DNA from: Actinomadura sp. J1-007
Lineage (GTDB): Bacteria; Actinomycetota; Actinomycetes; Streptosporangiales; Streptosporangiaceae
Assembly: GCF_009793335.1 (NCBI RefSeq)
Contig: NZ_WING01000001.1
Span: forward strand, 7,192,001 to 7,256,000
Direction of reading: 5' to 3'
Length of the DNA: 64,000 bases
This document shows positions 44,155 through 53,215 of the stretch, piece after piece. The position numbers were made by a program, and so were the translations under genes. Under the pieces are notes generated by a model, which was given only the letters and a program-made list of their open reading frames with translations, was not told the origin of the DNA and made no database searches. Numbering within the stretch: position 1 is the stretch's first letter; each line of letters begins with the position of its first letter.

Positions 44155-45336
44155 CGGATCACGCCCTTGGCGCGCAGCGCCTCCAGCTCCGCGTCCCGAT
44201 GCCGTACCGGCCGAGGACCTCGCCGGTGTGCGCACCGAGCGCGGGCCCGGCCGAGGCGATGCGCCCGGGGGTCCGGGAGAGCCGGAACAGCACGTTCTGC
44301 ATCTTGATCGGCCCGAGCTCGTCGTCCTGGACGGTGGTGATCGAGTCGAGCGCACGGAACTGGGGATCGGCCATGACGTCGGCCGCGTCGTAGATCGGTG
44401 CGACGGCGGCCTGCGCGTCCTCGAACGCCTTGACCACCTCGTCGCGGTCGCGTTGAGCGATCCACGAGCCGACGGCCTCGTCCAGCTCGTCGGCGTGCTC
44501 CGCGCGCTGCGAGCCGGTGGCGAACCACGGCTCGTCGATGAACTCGGGCCGTCCGACCAGGCGCATCACCCGTTCGGCGATCGACTGGGCGCTGGTGGAG
44601 ACCGCGACCCAGCTGCCGTCGCGGGTGCGGTAGGTGTTGCGCGGCGCGTTGTTGTGCGAGCGGTTGCCGGTGCGGGCCTGGAGCTCGCCGAGCTGGTCGT
44701 AGGTGATGATCTGCGGGCCGAGCAGGGTCAGGATCGGCTCGATGATGGCCAGATCGATCACCTGCCCCTCGCCGGTCGCCTCCCGGGCGCGCAGCGCGGT
44801 CAGCACGGCGAACGCGGCGGTGAGCGCGGCGATCCCGTCGGCCAGGCCGAACGGCGGCAGGGTCGGCGGCCCGTCCGGCTCGCCGGTGATCGCGGCGAAA
44901 CCGCTCATCGCCTCGGCCAGCGTTCCGAACCCGGGCCGCGCGGCGTACGGCCCGATCTGCCCGAACCCGGTGACCCGCGCCACCACGAGCCGCGGGTTGA
45001 GCTCCCTCAGCTCGTCCGGGCCGAGGCCCCAGCGCTCCAGCGTGCCGGGACGGAAGTTCTCGACCAGCACGTCGGCGTCGGCGACGAGGCGGCGGAAGAT
45101 CTCCTGCCCCTCGGGGAGCCGAGGTAGAGCGTGACGGCCTTCTTGCCGCGGCCGAGCATCTTCCACCACAGCCCGACGCCGTCGCGCTGTGCGCCGTGGC
45201 TGCGCACCGGGTCGCCCTTCGGATGTTCGATCTTGACGACCTCGGCTCCGAAGTCGGCCAGCAGGGTCGCGGCGAGCGGCCCGGCGAACAGCGTGGCCGC
45301 ATCGAGTACCCGGACCCCGGCCAGGGCGTCGGTCAT
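44151..45336 (-). pseudogene. CaiB/BaiF CoA-transferase, two frameshifts
   Basis: About 395 residues. ATG 45336 begins MTDALAGVRVLDAATLFAGP with LLADFGAEVVKIEHPKGDPV; near 45115 the frame moves and continues DVLVENFRPGTLERWGLGPD, RVTGFGQIGPYAARPGFGTL and NNAPRNTYRTRDGSW; near 44200 it moves again to DAELEALRAKGVIR. Both breaks need one added base. Class III transferases exchange CoA between carboxylic acids. First gene of the minus-strand operon; a GTTTC-N7-GAAAC operator lies 44 bases upstream. Confidence 0.87.
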
Positions 45337-45379
45337 GGGACGTACCGCCTTCGCATCAGAACTCTCCCTACTCCGGAAC

Positions 45380-45396
45380 GTTTCGCTGAGAGAAAC
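45380..45396. promoter_or_regulatory. Operator GTTTC-N7-GAAAC, CaiB side
   Basis: GTTTC (45380-45384), GCTGAGA, GAAAC (45392-45396). The reverse complement of the site at 45537 differs by a single base. Probable binding site for the IclR protein at 47322. Confidence 0.7.
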
Positions 45397-45536
45397 GGTT
45401 GCGGACCTCCTGCCTCAGGCTGTGGCCTGGCGGCGGCTTTCAAGTTCGCACTGGATGTTAGCCATCGTCAAGCTCGTCCCCTAGGGATTGACCGGAAAGA
45501 GCGGCCGGTGCCACGATGAGCCATCGACGGCCGAGT

Positions 45537-45553
45537 GTTTCTTTCAGCGAAAC
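45537..45553. promoter_or_regulatory. Operator GTTTC-N7-GAAAC, amidohydrolase side
   Basis: GTTTC, TTTCAGC, GAAAC (45537-45553). Second copy in the same 470-base divergent gap. The remainder of 45337-45807 shows no gene. Confidence 0.7.
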
Positions 45554-45807
45554 GCTAGGCCGATATCTGGGCTTCACTCCGAAGGAGGTCCCCTCCCGCA
45601 CCGTTGCGTCGGCCGCCCAGCGGCTTCCGCGCCGTACGCTCCCTCCTCCGACGGCTCCGTCCCGGGATCGCCGGAGAACTCCACCGCGCGGAGGCCGGAC
45701 GCTCGGCGACGCGCTGCGGATCGGTGCCACGTTCGGTCGTCCGGACACCTACCGAGGCCATGGCGCCGTCGCCGACGCCGCCGCCCCCCACTGATCAGGA
45801 GAACCTC

Positions 45808-47276
45808 ATGGCGACCACCGAGCTACTGCTCACCAACGTCCGCGTCGTCCGCCCCGACGCCCCGCTGGGGCGGAACCCGAACCTCTCGACATCGCCGTCA
45901 ACGACGGCACGATCGCCCGCCTGGCCCCGAACCTGCCGCACGACGAGGCCGCCACGGTGATCGACGGACGCGGGTCGCTGGCCTTCCCCGGCGTCGTGGA
46001 CGCCCACCAGCACTGGGGCATCTACAACGAGCTGCGGACCGACGCCCGCACCGAGAGCCGCGCCAGCGCCCAAGGCGGCGTCACCACCTCACTGACCTAC
46101 ATGCGGACCGGCCAGTACTACCTGAACAAGGGCGGCCCCTACCGGGAGTTCTTCCCCGAGGTGCTCGACGCCGTACAAGGCAACGCCCACGTCGACTACG
46201 CCTTCCACCTCGCGCCGATGACGGCCGAGCACATCGAGGAGATCCCGTTCCTCGTCGAAGAACACGGCGTCACCTCGTTCAAGATCTTCATGTTCTACGG
46301 CGGCCACGGGCTGCACGGCCGCTCCACCAGCCAGAGCGACTTCCTCATGACACCGCCGGACGAGCGGTACGACGTCGCGCACTTCGAGTTCGTCATGCGC
46401 GGCGTGCAGAAGGCCCGCGAGAGGCTCGCCGAGTACGCCCCCCACATCTCGCTGTCGCTGCACTGCGAAACAGCCGAGATCATGACCGCCTACACCCGGA
46501 TGGTCGAACGGGACGGCTCGCTGTCAGGGTTGCGCGCCTACAGCGCGTCCCGCCCGCCGCACTCCGAGGGCCTCGCCGTCACGATCGCGTCGTACCTCGC
46601 CCACGAGACCGGGCTGCCCAACGTCAACCTGCTGCACCTGTCGTCCGAGAAGGCGCTGTCGGCCGCCCTCACCATGGCGACCGCGTTCCCGCACATCGAC
46701 TTTCGTCGCGAGGTCACGATCGGGCACCTGCTCGCCGACGTCGACACCGCGCACGGCCTGGGCGGCAAGGTCAACCCTCCGCTGCGCGACCGCGACGACG
46801 TCGAGGCGCTGTGGCGGCACGTCCTCGCCGGCGACGTCGACTGGGTCGTCAGCGACCACGCCTGCTGCCGGGACGAGATGAAGTTCGGCGCCGACCGCGA
46901 TGACGTCTTCCTCGCCAAGTCGGGGTTCGGCGGCGCGGAGTATCTGCTCCCCGGCCTCGTCGGTGAGGGCACCCGCCGCGGCCTGTCCCTCCAGCGGATC
47001 GCGCAACTCACGTCCTGGAACCCGGCGCGCCGCTACGGCCTGCTCCGCAAGGGCGCCATCGCCGAAGGCTGCGACGCCGACATCGCGCTGGTCGATCCGG
47101 ACGTCTCGTGGACCGTCCGTGCCGCCGACTCCGAGTCGGCCCAGGAGTACACGCCGTTCGAGGGGTTCGAGATGTCGGCCCGGGTGACCGACACGTTCGT
47201 GCGCGGCCACCGGGTGTTCGCCGATGGGAAGGTGACCGCAGAACCTCTCGGCCGCTACATCCGCCGTGGCCGCTGA
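45808..47276 (+). pseudogene. Dihydropyrimidinase/allantoinase-like amidohydrolase, one frameshift
   Basis: About 489 residues. ATG 45808 (after CAGGAG) begins MATTELLLTNVRVVRPDAPL; one base is missing near 45880, after which the other frame reads DIAVNDGTIARLAP and then GSLAFPGVVDAHQHWGIYNE (metal His pair), SFKIFMFYGG (the Lys that is carboxylated in this family), HCETAEIM, LLHLSSEKAL and VVSDHACC (metal Asp). It should open a cyclic amide such as a hydantoin or dihydropyrimidine. Divergent from the CaiB operon across paired operators. Confidence 0.87.
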
Positions 47277-47321
47277 CCGCGGCTTCGTGAGCCGTTCCGC
47301 TCGTTCCCTAGGATCACCAGG

Positions 47322-48116
47322 GTGACCAAGCAGAGCGCCGTGCCGGGTAGGGACGTGGACAGTGTCGGCACCGAGGTGGCCGGGCGCGTCGCCGACGTGC
47401 TGCTGCTGTTCGCCGGAGGCCCCCGCTACCTCGGCGTCAGCGCCATCAGCCGTGAACTCGGGATTTCGAAGGCCGTTGTGTATCGCATCCTGCGGTCGCT
47501 GGTGTCGCGGGGAATGCTGGAGACGGACTCCGGTACGCAGGGTTACCGGCTCGGCCCGGCCGCGGTGGCGCTCGGGGTGAGCGCGCTGCGCGGGTTCGAC
47601 GTCCGCAGTGCCGCTGCGCCGGTGCTGCGGCGGCTGCGTGATGAGACTGGCGAGACCGGTACGTTGTCCGGGCTGGTCGGTGATCAGCGGGTCTATCTCG
47701 ATCAGTTCGAGAGCCCGCAGGAGATCAAGATGACGGTCGAGGTCGGTCGCCGGTTCCCGCTGCACGCGGGCTCGTCCGGGCGGGTCATTTTGGCGTTCTT
47801 GCCGCCCGAGCGCCGCGAGGCCGTGCTCGCCGGGCCGCTCGCCGCGCTGACCGGCGGGACGCTCACCGACGGGGCCGTGCTCCGCGAGCGGCTGGCTGAG
47901 ACGGTCCGCGAGGGGGTCGCGGTGTCGCTCGGTGAGCGGCGCGCCGATGCGGCTTCGGTCGCCGCGCCGTTGTTCGGCCCGGACGGCGAGGTGCACGGTT
48001 CGATCAGCGTGTGCGGGCCTCGCTACCGGTTCACGCCCGAGGCGGTCGAACGGTACCGGGTCCTGGTCAAGGACGCCGCCGAGGAGGTCCGCCGCAACTT
48101 CGCGCCGTCGCCGTAG
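47322..48116 (+). CDS. IclR-family transcriptional regulator
   Basis: A 264-residue protein: winged helix with LGVSAISRELGISKAVVYRI, linker YRLGPAAVALG, and an effector domain with FPLHAGSSGRVILAFLPP and AAPLFGPDGEVHGSISVCGP. It follows the amidohydrolase gene by 45 bases on the same strand and probably binds the two GTTTC-N7-GAAAC sites at 45380 and 45537 to control the divergent CaiB and amidohydrolase units. Confidence 0.93.
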   Translation: MTKQSAVPGRDVDSVGTEVAGRVADVLLLFAGGPRYLGVSAISRELGISKAVVYRILRSLVSRGMLETDSGTQGYRLGPAAVALGVSALRGFDVRSAAAPVLRRLRDETGETGTLSGLVGDQRVYLDQFESPQEIKMTVEVGRRFPLHAGSSGRVILAFLPPERREAVLAGPLAALTGGTLTDGAVLRERLAETVREGVAVSLGERRADAASVAAPLFGPDGEVHGSISVCGPRYRFTPEAVERYRVLVKDAAEEVRRNFAPSP

Positions 48117-48302
48117 CGACTTCATCTACGCCATGGCCCGTGTCTCGGGTGGGGAAGCCCCCGGCAGGCCCCACGGGCGGTGGGCCGCCTCGTCATCCTG
48201 CACGAGCGGGCGCCCTGAGCTAGGGGTGGGTGGACGGGTGGGGGCGTATGCCGGTGGCATCGTCAGAAACCCCGCCGGATGCCGTCCGGAGTATCCGGCG
48301 GC

Positions 48303-48923
48303 TCACCGTTCCAACGCCGCGAGTGCCGTCTCCAGCGAGACGACCTCGGCGTACTTGGCCTGAAGGTCGAACAGGTTGGCCTCGTGCGGGCGCGGATCCC
48401 GGTCGCCGCACGCGTCACGCACCACGAAGGGCACGAACCCGTGTTGCAACGCGTCCACGGCGCTGGCCCGCACGCAGCCGCTGGTGGACAGCCCGCACAG
48501 CAGCACCGTGTCGATCCGCATCGCCGTGAGCGTCGCCGCCAGGCTGGTGCCGGCGAACGCGCTGGCGTACTGCTTGACCACGACGGTCTCGTCCGGAGCG
48601 GGGGAGGGGTCCTCGGTGAAGTCGCCCAGCGGATTTCCCCGTTCGAAGCAGTGCAGCGCGGGGACCTTTCGATAGAAGAGGCCGCCGTCACGCCCGCCCG
48701 GACCGTACTCCACCTTCGTGAACAGCACCGGCGCGCCGTGGGAGCGGGCGGACGTCACCAGCCGTGCCGCCGCCGCGACGGCGCCCTCCACCCCCGCGTA
48801 CAGCGGCGAATCCCTGTCCAGGTAGGCGCGGACGATGTCGATGGCCAACACGGCAGGCCGTTGCCCGAAGGGCAGCGTCCCACCGAAGCCCGCCGCCCGG
48901 TAGTCGGCGTCGAGCGGGTCCAT
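48303..48923 (-). CDS. Isochorismatase-family cysteine hydrolase
   Basis: A 206-residue hydrolase: Asp in PAVLAIDIVRAYLD, Lys in TVVVKQYASAFAGT, and the nucleophile Cys in LLCGLSTSGCVRASAVDALQ with its preceding cis-type turn. The pattern is closest to N-carbamoylsarcosine amidase-like enzymes, which release carbamoyl or amide groups. ATG 48923 shares a base with the CaiB stop, so the genes are coupled. Confidence 0.9.
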   Translation of the reverse strand: MDPLDADYRAAGFGGTLPFGQRPAVLAIDIVRAYLDRDSPLYAGVEGAVAAAARLVTSARSHGAPVLFTKVEYGPGGRDGGLFYRKVPALHCFERGNPLGDFTEDPSPAPDETVVVKQYASAFAGTSLAATLTAMRIDTVLLCGLSTSGCVRASAVDALQHGFVPFVVRDACGDRDPRPHEANLFDLQAKYAEVVSLETALAALER

Positions 48924-50131
48924 CACAGCGTTCCGTCCGAGGCCAGCGAGGCCAGTTCCGACTCGGTCAGCCCGAGCAGCCCCCCATAGATCTCGGCGTT
49001 GTGCTGGCCCAGCTCCGGACCGAGCGAACGCACCTGGCCGGGCGTGTCCGACAGTTTGGGAAACACGTTCTGCATCGGGAAGTCGCCGAACTCCGGGTGC
49101 GCCAGCCGAATGATGGCCTCGCGCGCCTTGAAATGCGGGTCGCTCAGCATGTCCTTCGCGCGGTAGGTCAGCCCGGCGGGGATGCCGTTGTCGTGCATCA
49201 GCTTCAACAGCGGCTCGGCTTGCTGCGGCGCGGTCCAAGCGGCGATCAGCTCGTCGAGTACGCCGGCGTTCGCGCCGCGTGCGCCGTGGGAGGCAAAGCG
49301 CTCGTCGTCCGCCAGCTCGGGGCGGTCCATCAGTTCGGCGAGGCGCCGCCAGATCGTGTCGCGGTTGGCGGCGATGAGGATCGGGCCGTCGAGGGTGGGA
49401 TAGACGTTGCTGGGGGCGACGTTGGGGAGCACCGAACCGGTCCGCTCGCGCTGGTAGCCCGCGATCTCCCACTCGGGGACGAGCGACTCCATCATGGCGA
49501 ACACCGCCTCGTACAGCGCCGAGTCCACGACCTGGCCGCGCCCGGTCCGGTGCCGGGCGTGCAGAGCCACCAGGGTGCCCAGCGCCGCGAACGTGCCCGC
49601 CAACTCGTCGCCCAGCGAGATGCCGGCCCGTGACGGCGGCAGGGCGGGGTCGCCGGTCACGTACCGGATGCCGCCCATCGCCTCGCCGATCGAGCCGAAC
49701 CCGGCGCGCGGCGCGTACGGCCCGTCCTGGCCGTACCCGGTGACACGGGTGATGATCAGCCCGGGGTTGTCCGCCCAGAGCCGCTCAGGCGACAGATCCC
49801 AGCGTTCCAGGGTGCCCGGGCGGAAGTTCTCCACCAGTACGTCGGCGGTCGCGATCAGTCGCCGCGCGAGCGCCTGCCCGGCGGCGGCGCGCAGGTTCAG
49901 CGTCACCGACTTCTTGTTGCGCGCCAGCACCGGCCACCACAGCGACTTGCCGTGCGGCTTCTCCCGGCCCCACTCGCGCATCGGGTCGCCCGCGCCGGGC
50001 GGCTCGACCTTGACGACCTCGGCGCCGAAGTCGCCGAGGAGCTGACCGCAGAACGGGCCGGCCAGCAGCTGGCCCATCTCCACCACGCGCAGGTCGCCCA
50101 AGGGCATGACGTCCGGGGTCGCTTCAGCCAT
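48923..50131 (-). CDS. CaiB/BaiF CoA-transferase
   Basis: An intact 402-residue class III CoA-transferase: LRVVEMGQLLAGPFCGQLLG, DFGAEVVKVEPPGAGDPMRE, NKKSVTLNL, DVLVENFRPGTLERW, and VDSALYEAVFAMMES with the Asp that forms the acyl anhydride. It would activate an acid by CoA transfer, perhaps for the HMG-CoA-lyase-like enzyme encoded divergently. Its start overlaps the regulator's last codons by 8 bases. Confidence 0.92.
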   Translation of the reverse strand: MAEATPDVMPLGDLRVVEMGQLLAGPFCGQLLGDFGAEVVKVEPPGAGDPMREWGREKPHGKSLWWPVLARNKKSVTLNLRAAAGQALARRLIATADVLVENFRPGTLERWDLSPERLWADNPGLIITRVTGYGQDGPYAPRAGFGSIGEAMGGIRYVTGDPALPPSRAGISLGDELAGTFAALGTLVALHARHRTGRGQVVDSALYEAVFAMMESLVPEWEIAGYQRERTGSVLPNVAPSNVYPTLDGPILIAANRDTIWRRLAELMDRPELADDERFASHGARGANAGVLDELIAAWTAPQQAEPLLKLMHDNGIPAGLTYRAKDMLSDPHFKAREAIIRLAHPEFGDFPMQNVFPKLSDTPGQVRSLGPELGQHNAEIYGGLLGLTESELASLASDGTL

Positions 50132-50801
50132 CGATCTTCCTCACTGTCGCTTGCTCTCGTTCACGTGCGCGGACGTCTTCGACCAGGTGGTCGGCGGCGG
50201 CACGGATGTGGGCGCGCATCACGGCCTCGGCCCAGGCGGGATCGCTCGCCGCCAACGCGGCCACCAGCTCGCGGTGATGGTTCATGCTGCGTGCCAGGGC
50301 GGCCTCGTCGTAACGGCGGAAGGTCCCCAGCACCAGCGGGGCGTGCACCACCGAGGTCAGAAGCGCGGGCAGCCGGCGGTTCCCCGACAGCTCGATGACC
50401 TTGCCGTGGAACCGGTCGTTCAACTCCGCCACGGTCTGGAAATCACCCTTGGCGGCGGCCGTCTCCATCGCCGCGCAGCAGGCCGACAGCTCCTCCAGCG
50501 CCTCCGCGGGCACACCGCGCCGCGCGGCGCGGGCGGCGGCATAGGGCTCCATCAGCCCCCGCAACTCGAAGATCTCGACGAGGTCCTCCGCCGTCCAGCG
50601 AACCACCCGCGCGCCTCGGTGGGGGAGCACCTCCACCAGACCGTCGGCGTCCAGCCGTTGCAGAGCCTCGCGCACCGGCGTCCGCGACAGCCCCAGCGTG
50701 CCGGCCAGTTCGGCCTCGCCCAGCCGGGACCCGGCGGTGACGGTCCCGGACAGGATCATCCGGCGCAGCTCGGTGTACGCGACATCGGCAGCCCGTGGCA
50801 C
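50124..50801 (-). CDS. GntR-family (FCD) transcriptional regulator
   Basis: A 225-residue protein: winged helix LRRMILSGTVTAGSRLGEAE, then LGLSRTPVREALQRLDADGL and a wing; an FCD domain with LNDRFHGKVIELSGN and MNHHRELVAAL as metal ligands. It leads the CaiB-isochorismatase operon and faces the HMG-CoA-lyase-like gene. Two TTGCATRCAA palindromes in the gap are its probable operators. Confidence 0.93.
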   Translation of the reverse strand: MPRAADVAYTELRRMILSGTVTAGSRLGEAELAGTLGLSRTPVREALQRLDADGLVEVLPHRGARVVRWTAEDLVEIFELRGLMEPYAAARAARRGVPAEALEELSACCAAMETAAAKGDFQTVAELNDRFHGKVIELSGNRRLPALLTSVVHAPLVLGTFRRYDEAALARSMNHHRELVAALAASDPAWAEAVMRAHIRAAADHLVEDVRAREREQATVRKIDG

Positions 50802-50821
50802 GGTCCCCCCTTAAGCCTGGA

Positions 50822-50831
50822 TTGCATGCAA
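50822..50831. promoter_or_regulatory. GntR operator TTGCATGCAA
   Basis: A perfect 10-bp palindrome 21 bases before the regulator's start on the minus strand. Its near-copy is at 50884. Confidence 0.7.
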
Positions 50832-50883
50832 CATATGGCTTAGTCTCCCCAGAAGACAAGATCTAGGCGAAGGATGGAAGAAA

Positions 50884-50893
50884 TTGCATACAA
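50884..50893. promoter_or_regulatory. GntR operator TTGCATACAA overlapping a start codon
   Basis: One base from TTGCATGCAA. Its first three bases are the TTG start codon of the lyase-like gene, so a bound repressor would also cover the translation start region. Confidence 0.65.
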
Positions 50894-51783
50894 CAGTGGT
50901 GGAGGTCGGCCCGCGGGACGGCCTGCAGAACGAGGAGCGGGTGCTGCCCGCCGACGTCAAGATCGAACTGATCGAGCGCAGCGTCGCCGCCGGGATCACT
51001 CGGATCGAGGCCGTCAGCTTCGTCAATCCCGCGCGTGTCCCGCAGATGGCCGACGCCGAGGAGGTCATGGCCGGAGTGCCGCGCCGTGGCGATGTCTCCT
51101 ACATCGGCCTGGTCCTCAACCGGCGCGGCCTGGACCGTGCCCTGGCGGCAGGGGTGGACGAGGTCAACGCCGTCGTCGTCGCCACCGACACCTTCTGCGT
51201 GCGCAACCAAGGCGTCACCACCGACCAGGCCATGGAAGCCTTCGACGCCATCGCCAAGGCCGCCGCGGATGCCGGGGTGCGCTGTAGCGTGACGATCGCG
51301 GCCGCGTTCGGGTGCCCGTTCGAGGGCGAGACACCGCCCGAGCGCGTCGCCGAGATCGCTCGCCGCGCCCACGCCGCCGGAGCCCACGAAGTCGCGCTGG
51401 CCGACACGATCGGTGTGGGTGTTCCCGGCCAGGTCCGCGACCTGACGCGCCGGGTCCGCGCCGCCGCGCCCGGCACTCCGCTGCGCTTCCATTTCCACAA
51501 CACCCGCAACACCGGCTACGCCAACGCGCTGGCCGCCGTCGCCGAGGGCGTCACCGTCCTGGACGCGGCGACCGGCGGCTTCGGAGGCTGCCCGTTCGCT
51601 CCAGCCGCGACCGGCAACATCGCCACCGAAGACCTGCTGTACGCGCTTCACCGCGAGGGGGGCTCCACCGGGATCGACGCCACCGCCGTCGCCGCCACCG
51701 GAGCCTGGCTCGGCGAGCACCTCGGCAAGCCCGCCCCGGCCCTCCTCGGCCGCGCCGGACCGTTTCCCGGCATCGCGGGATGA
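50884..51783 (+). CDS. HMG-CoA-lyase-like enzyme
   Basis: A 299-residue TIM-barrel lyase of the DRE-TIM family: EVGPRDGLQNEERVLP (catalytic Arg-Asp and Gln), EAVSFVNPARVPQMAD, ADTIGVG, the metal pair in FHFHNTRNTG, and the catalytic Cys in GGFGGCPFAPAATGN. It should cleave a 3-hydroxy-3-methylglutaryl-CoA-type thioester. I accept TTG 50884: GGAAG lies 3-8 bases upstream and MHTTVVEVGPRDG is the usual N-terminus. Confidence 0.9.
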   Translation: MHTTVVEVGPRDGLQNEERVLPADVKIELIERSVAAGITRIEAVSFVNPARVPQMADAEEVMAGVPRRGDVSYIGLVLNRRGLDRALAAGVDEVNAVVVATDTFCVRNQGVTTDQAMEAFDAIAKAAADAGVRCSVTIAAAFGCPFEGETPPERVAEIARRAHAAGAHEVALADTIGVGVPGQVRDLTRRVRAAAPGTPLRFHFHNTRNTGYANALAAVAEGVTVLDAATGGFGGCPFAPAATGNIATEDLLYALHREGGSTGIDATAVAATGAWLGEHLGKPAPALLGRAGPFPGIAG

Positions 51784-51794
51784 ACGTGGCACCC

Positions 51795-51825
51795 GTGGTG
51801 CTCGCGCCGGGGACGCGAGCACCAC
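51795..51825. terminator. Bidirectional terminator hairpin
   Basis: GTGGTGCTCGCG (51795-51806) pairs perfectly with CGCGAGCACCAC (51814-51825) around a 7-base loop, between converging genes. Confidence 0.75.
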
Positions 51826-51838
51826 GAGCGGTGCGGCC

Positions 51839-52582
51839 TCAGTGCTCGCGGAGCAGCGTGCCCGCGCCGGAGACGCGGTCGTCCAAGCCGTGCTCTCGCA
51901 GTGCGCGCCACAGCGTGGCGGCGTTGATGGCGATCACCGGCTTGCCCAGCTCCCGCTCCAGCTCATCGGCCAGCGCCACGAACGACAGGTTCGTTCCGAC
52001 CTGCACGATCGCCTCGACGTCCGGACCGTCCAGTTCCGCGACCACCTTGCGGAGCCGATTCTCGGGAACACGGGCGATGTCCATCGCGGTGGGACACCGC
52101 AATCCCGTGATGGCCGCGACGTCGAAGCCCGCCTCGGTGAAGAAGCGTCCGACCTCGCGGTCGGCGACCGGCTGATAGGGGGAGAACACCGAGATCCGGC
52201 GGCAGTCCAGGTGCCGCAACGCCGCCCGGCAAGAGCCGGCGCCCGTCGTCACCTCCAGGCCCGTGCGCTCGCGCAACCGGCGCTCGAAGGCCGCGTTGCC
52301 CTCGACTCCGCCCCAGAACGTCTCGGCGGACATCCCCATCACCAGCCGTTCGGGCTCGGCGGTCAGCACGTCCCGGACCGCGTTGTCGATCGACGCCCGG
52401 ATCTGGCCGAGCAGCGCCTCGAACCCGGCGTCGTCGGCGATGGCCGGGTCCGGGATGTACATCGACCCGGCGCGGTAGGCGACACCGGGCACGCCGGCCT
52501 TCCAGTAGTCGTGTTCGACCACGGTGTTGGTGCTCGGCACCACGACGCCGAAGACGGCGCGGGGGCCGACGGCGTTGGTCAT
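51839..52582 (-). CDS. Maleate isomerase / arylmalonate decarboxylase-type protein
   Basis: A 247-residue Asp/Glu-racemase-superfamily protein: FGVVVPSTNTVVEHDYW at the start (substrate loop), LVMGMSAETFWGG in the first Cys region (with Ser-Ala where many maleate isomerases carry the first nucleophile), RRISVFSPYQPVADREVG, IVQVGTNLSFVALADELE and GKPVIAINAATLWRALRE. The second catalytic Cys of racemases is not evident (QVGTNL), so decarboxylase- or isomerase-type chemistry is uncertain. Overlaps the TetR gene end by 4 bases. Confidence 0.85.
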   Translation of the reverse strand: MTNAVGPRAVFGVVVPSTNTVVEHDYWKAGVPGVAYRAGSMYIPDPAIADDAGFEALLGQIRASIDNAVRDVLTAEPERLVMGMSAETFWGGVEGNAAFERRLRERTGLEVTTGAGSCRAALRHLDCRRISVFSPYQPVADREVGRFFTEAGFDVAAITGLRCPTAMDIARVPENRLRKVVAELDGPDVEAIVQVGTNLSFVALADELERELGKPVIAINAATLWRALREHGLDDRVSGAGTLLREH

Positions 52583-53139
52583 GTCAACTCCAGTTCGGCG
52601 AGGAGGGCGTCCACGGTTCGGTGCGCTCGAACGCGCGGGACGGGCAGGTTCAGCAGCAGCGAGTCGACCAGCAGCGGAGCGGTGATCGCGGAGACCCACT
52701 CGGTGAGCCGTGCCTCGTCGAGACCTGCCGAGCGCAGCACGGTCTCGAACGGGGTCATCAGGTCGCGGACGTACCGGCACCTGAGGTCCACGATCGAGGC
52801 GTCCCAGGAAGCGGCGACGATCAGAGCCTGGAGCACGCCGCCGACCGGTTTGCCCGCCAGCCGGTCGCACAACAGGTCGACCTGGGTGTGCAGATCGCGG
52901 GCGAGGTCGCCGGTCGGCGGCGGGGACCGCACCGGAGCGACTTCGATGATCGCCTCCAGCACGTGGCGGGCGGTCGGCCAGTGACGGTAGATCGTCGAGC
53001 GGGCCACACCGGTCTCGGCGTGCAAGCGCTGCGGCACCAGCGCTGCGGCGCCCTCGGTGAGCAGTAGTTCCAGTGCGGTGGTCAGGACTGTCGCCTCGGT
53101 GTCCGAGGAGGGGCCTGCCGGGCGTCCGGGTCGGTTCAC
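52579..53139 (-). CDS. TetR-family transcriptional regulator
   Basis: A 186-residue protein beginning NRPGRPAGPSSDTEATVLTT; the helix-turn-helix is LHAETGVARSTIYRHWPTA. The ligand domain is helical with LCDRLAGKPVGGVLQALIVA. GTG 53139 is the only start that keeps normal length; upstream codons run into the operator and promoter of the divergent bicupin gene. The palindrome ACAATA-CA-TATTGT lies 9 bases upstream. Confidence 0.88.
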   Translation of the reverse strand: MNRPGRPAGPSSDTEATVLTTALELLLTEGAAALVPQRLHAETGVARSTIYRHWPTARHVLEAIIEVAPVRSPPPTGDLARDLHTQVDLLCDRLAGKPVGGVLQALIVAASWDASIVDLRCRYVRDLMTPFETVLRSAGLDEARLTEWVSAITAPLLVDSLLLNLPVPRVRAHRTVDALLAELELT

Positions 53140-53147
53140 GGAGATTA

Positions 53148-53161
53148 ACAATACATATTGT
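53148..53161. promoter_or_regulatory. Candidate TetR operator ACAATA-CA-TATTGT
   Basis: Perfect 6-bp arms in the 76-base gap between the divergent TetR and bicupin genes; AT-rich in a GC-rich genome. Confidence 0.7.
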
Positions 53162-53184
53162 CTCGGGAACCGGTAAGCGCTACA

Positions 53185-53197
53185 TTCCGTATCGGAA
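53185..53197. promoter_or_regulatory. Second palindrome TTCCG-TAT-CGGAA
   Basis: Perfect 5-bp arms 19 bases before the bicupin start. Could be a second regulator site; not the same sequence as the neighbouring TetR site. Confidence 0.5.
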
Positions 53198-53215
53198 ACC
53201 TTCGAGAGGGGCATC

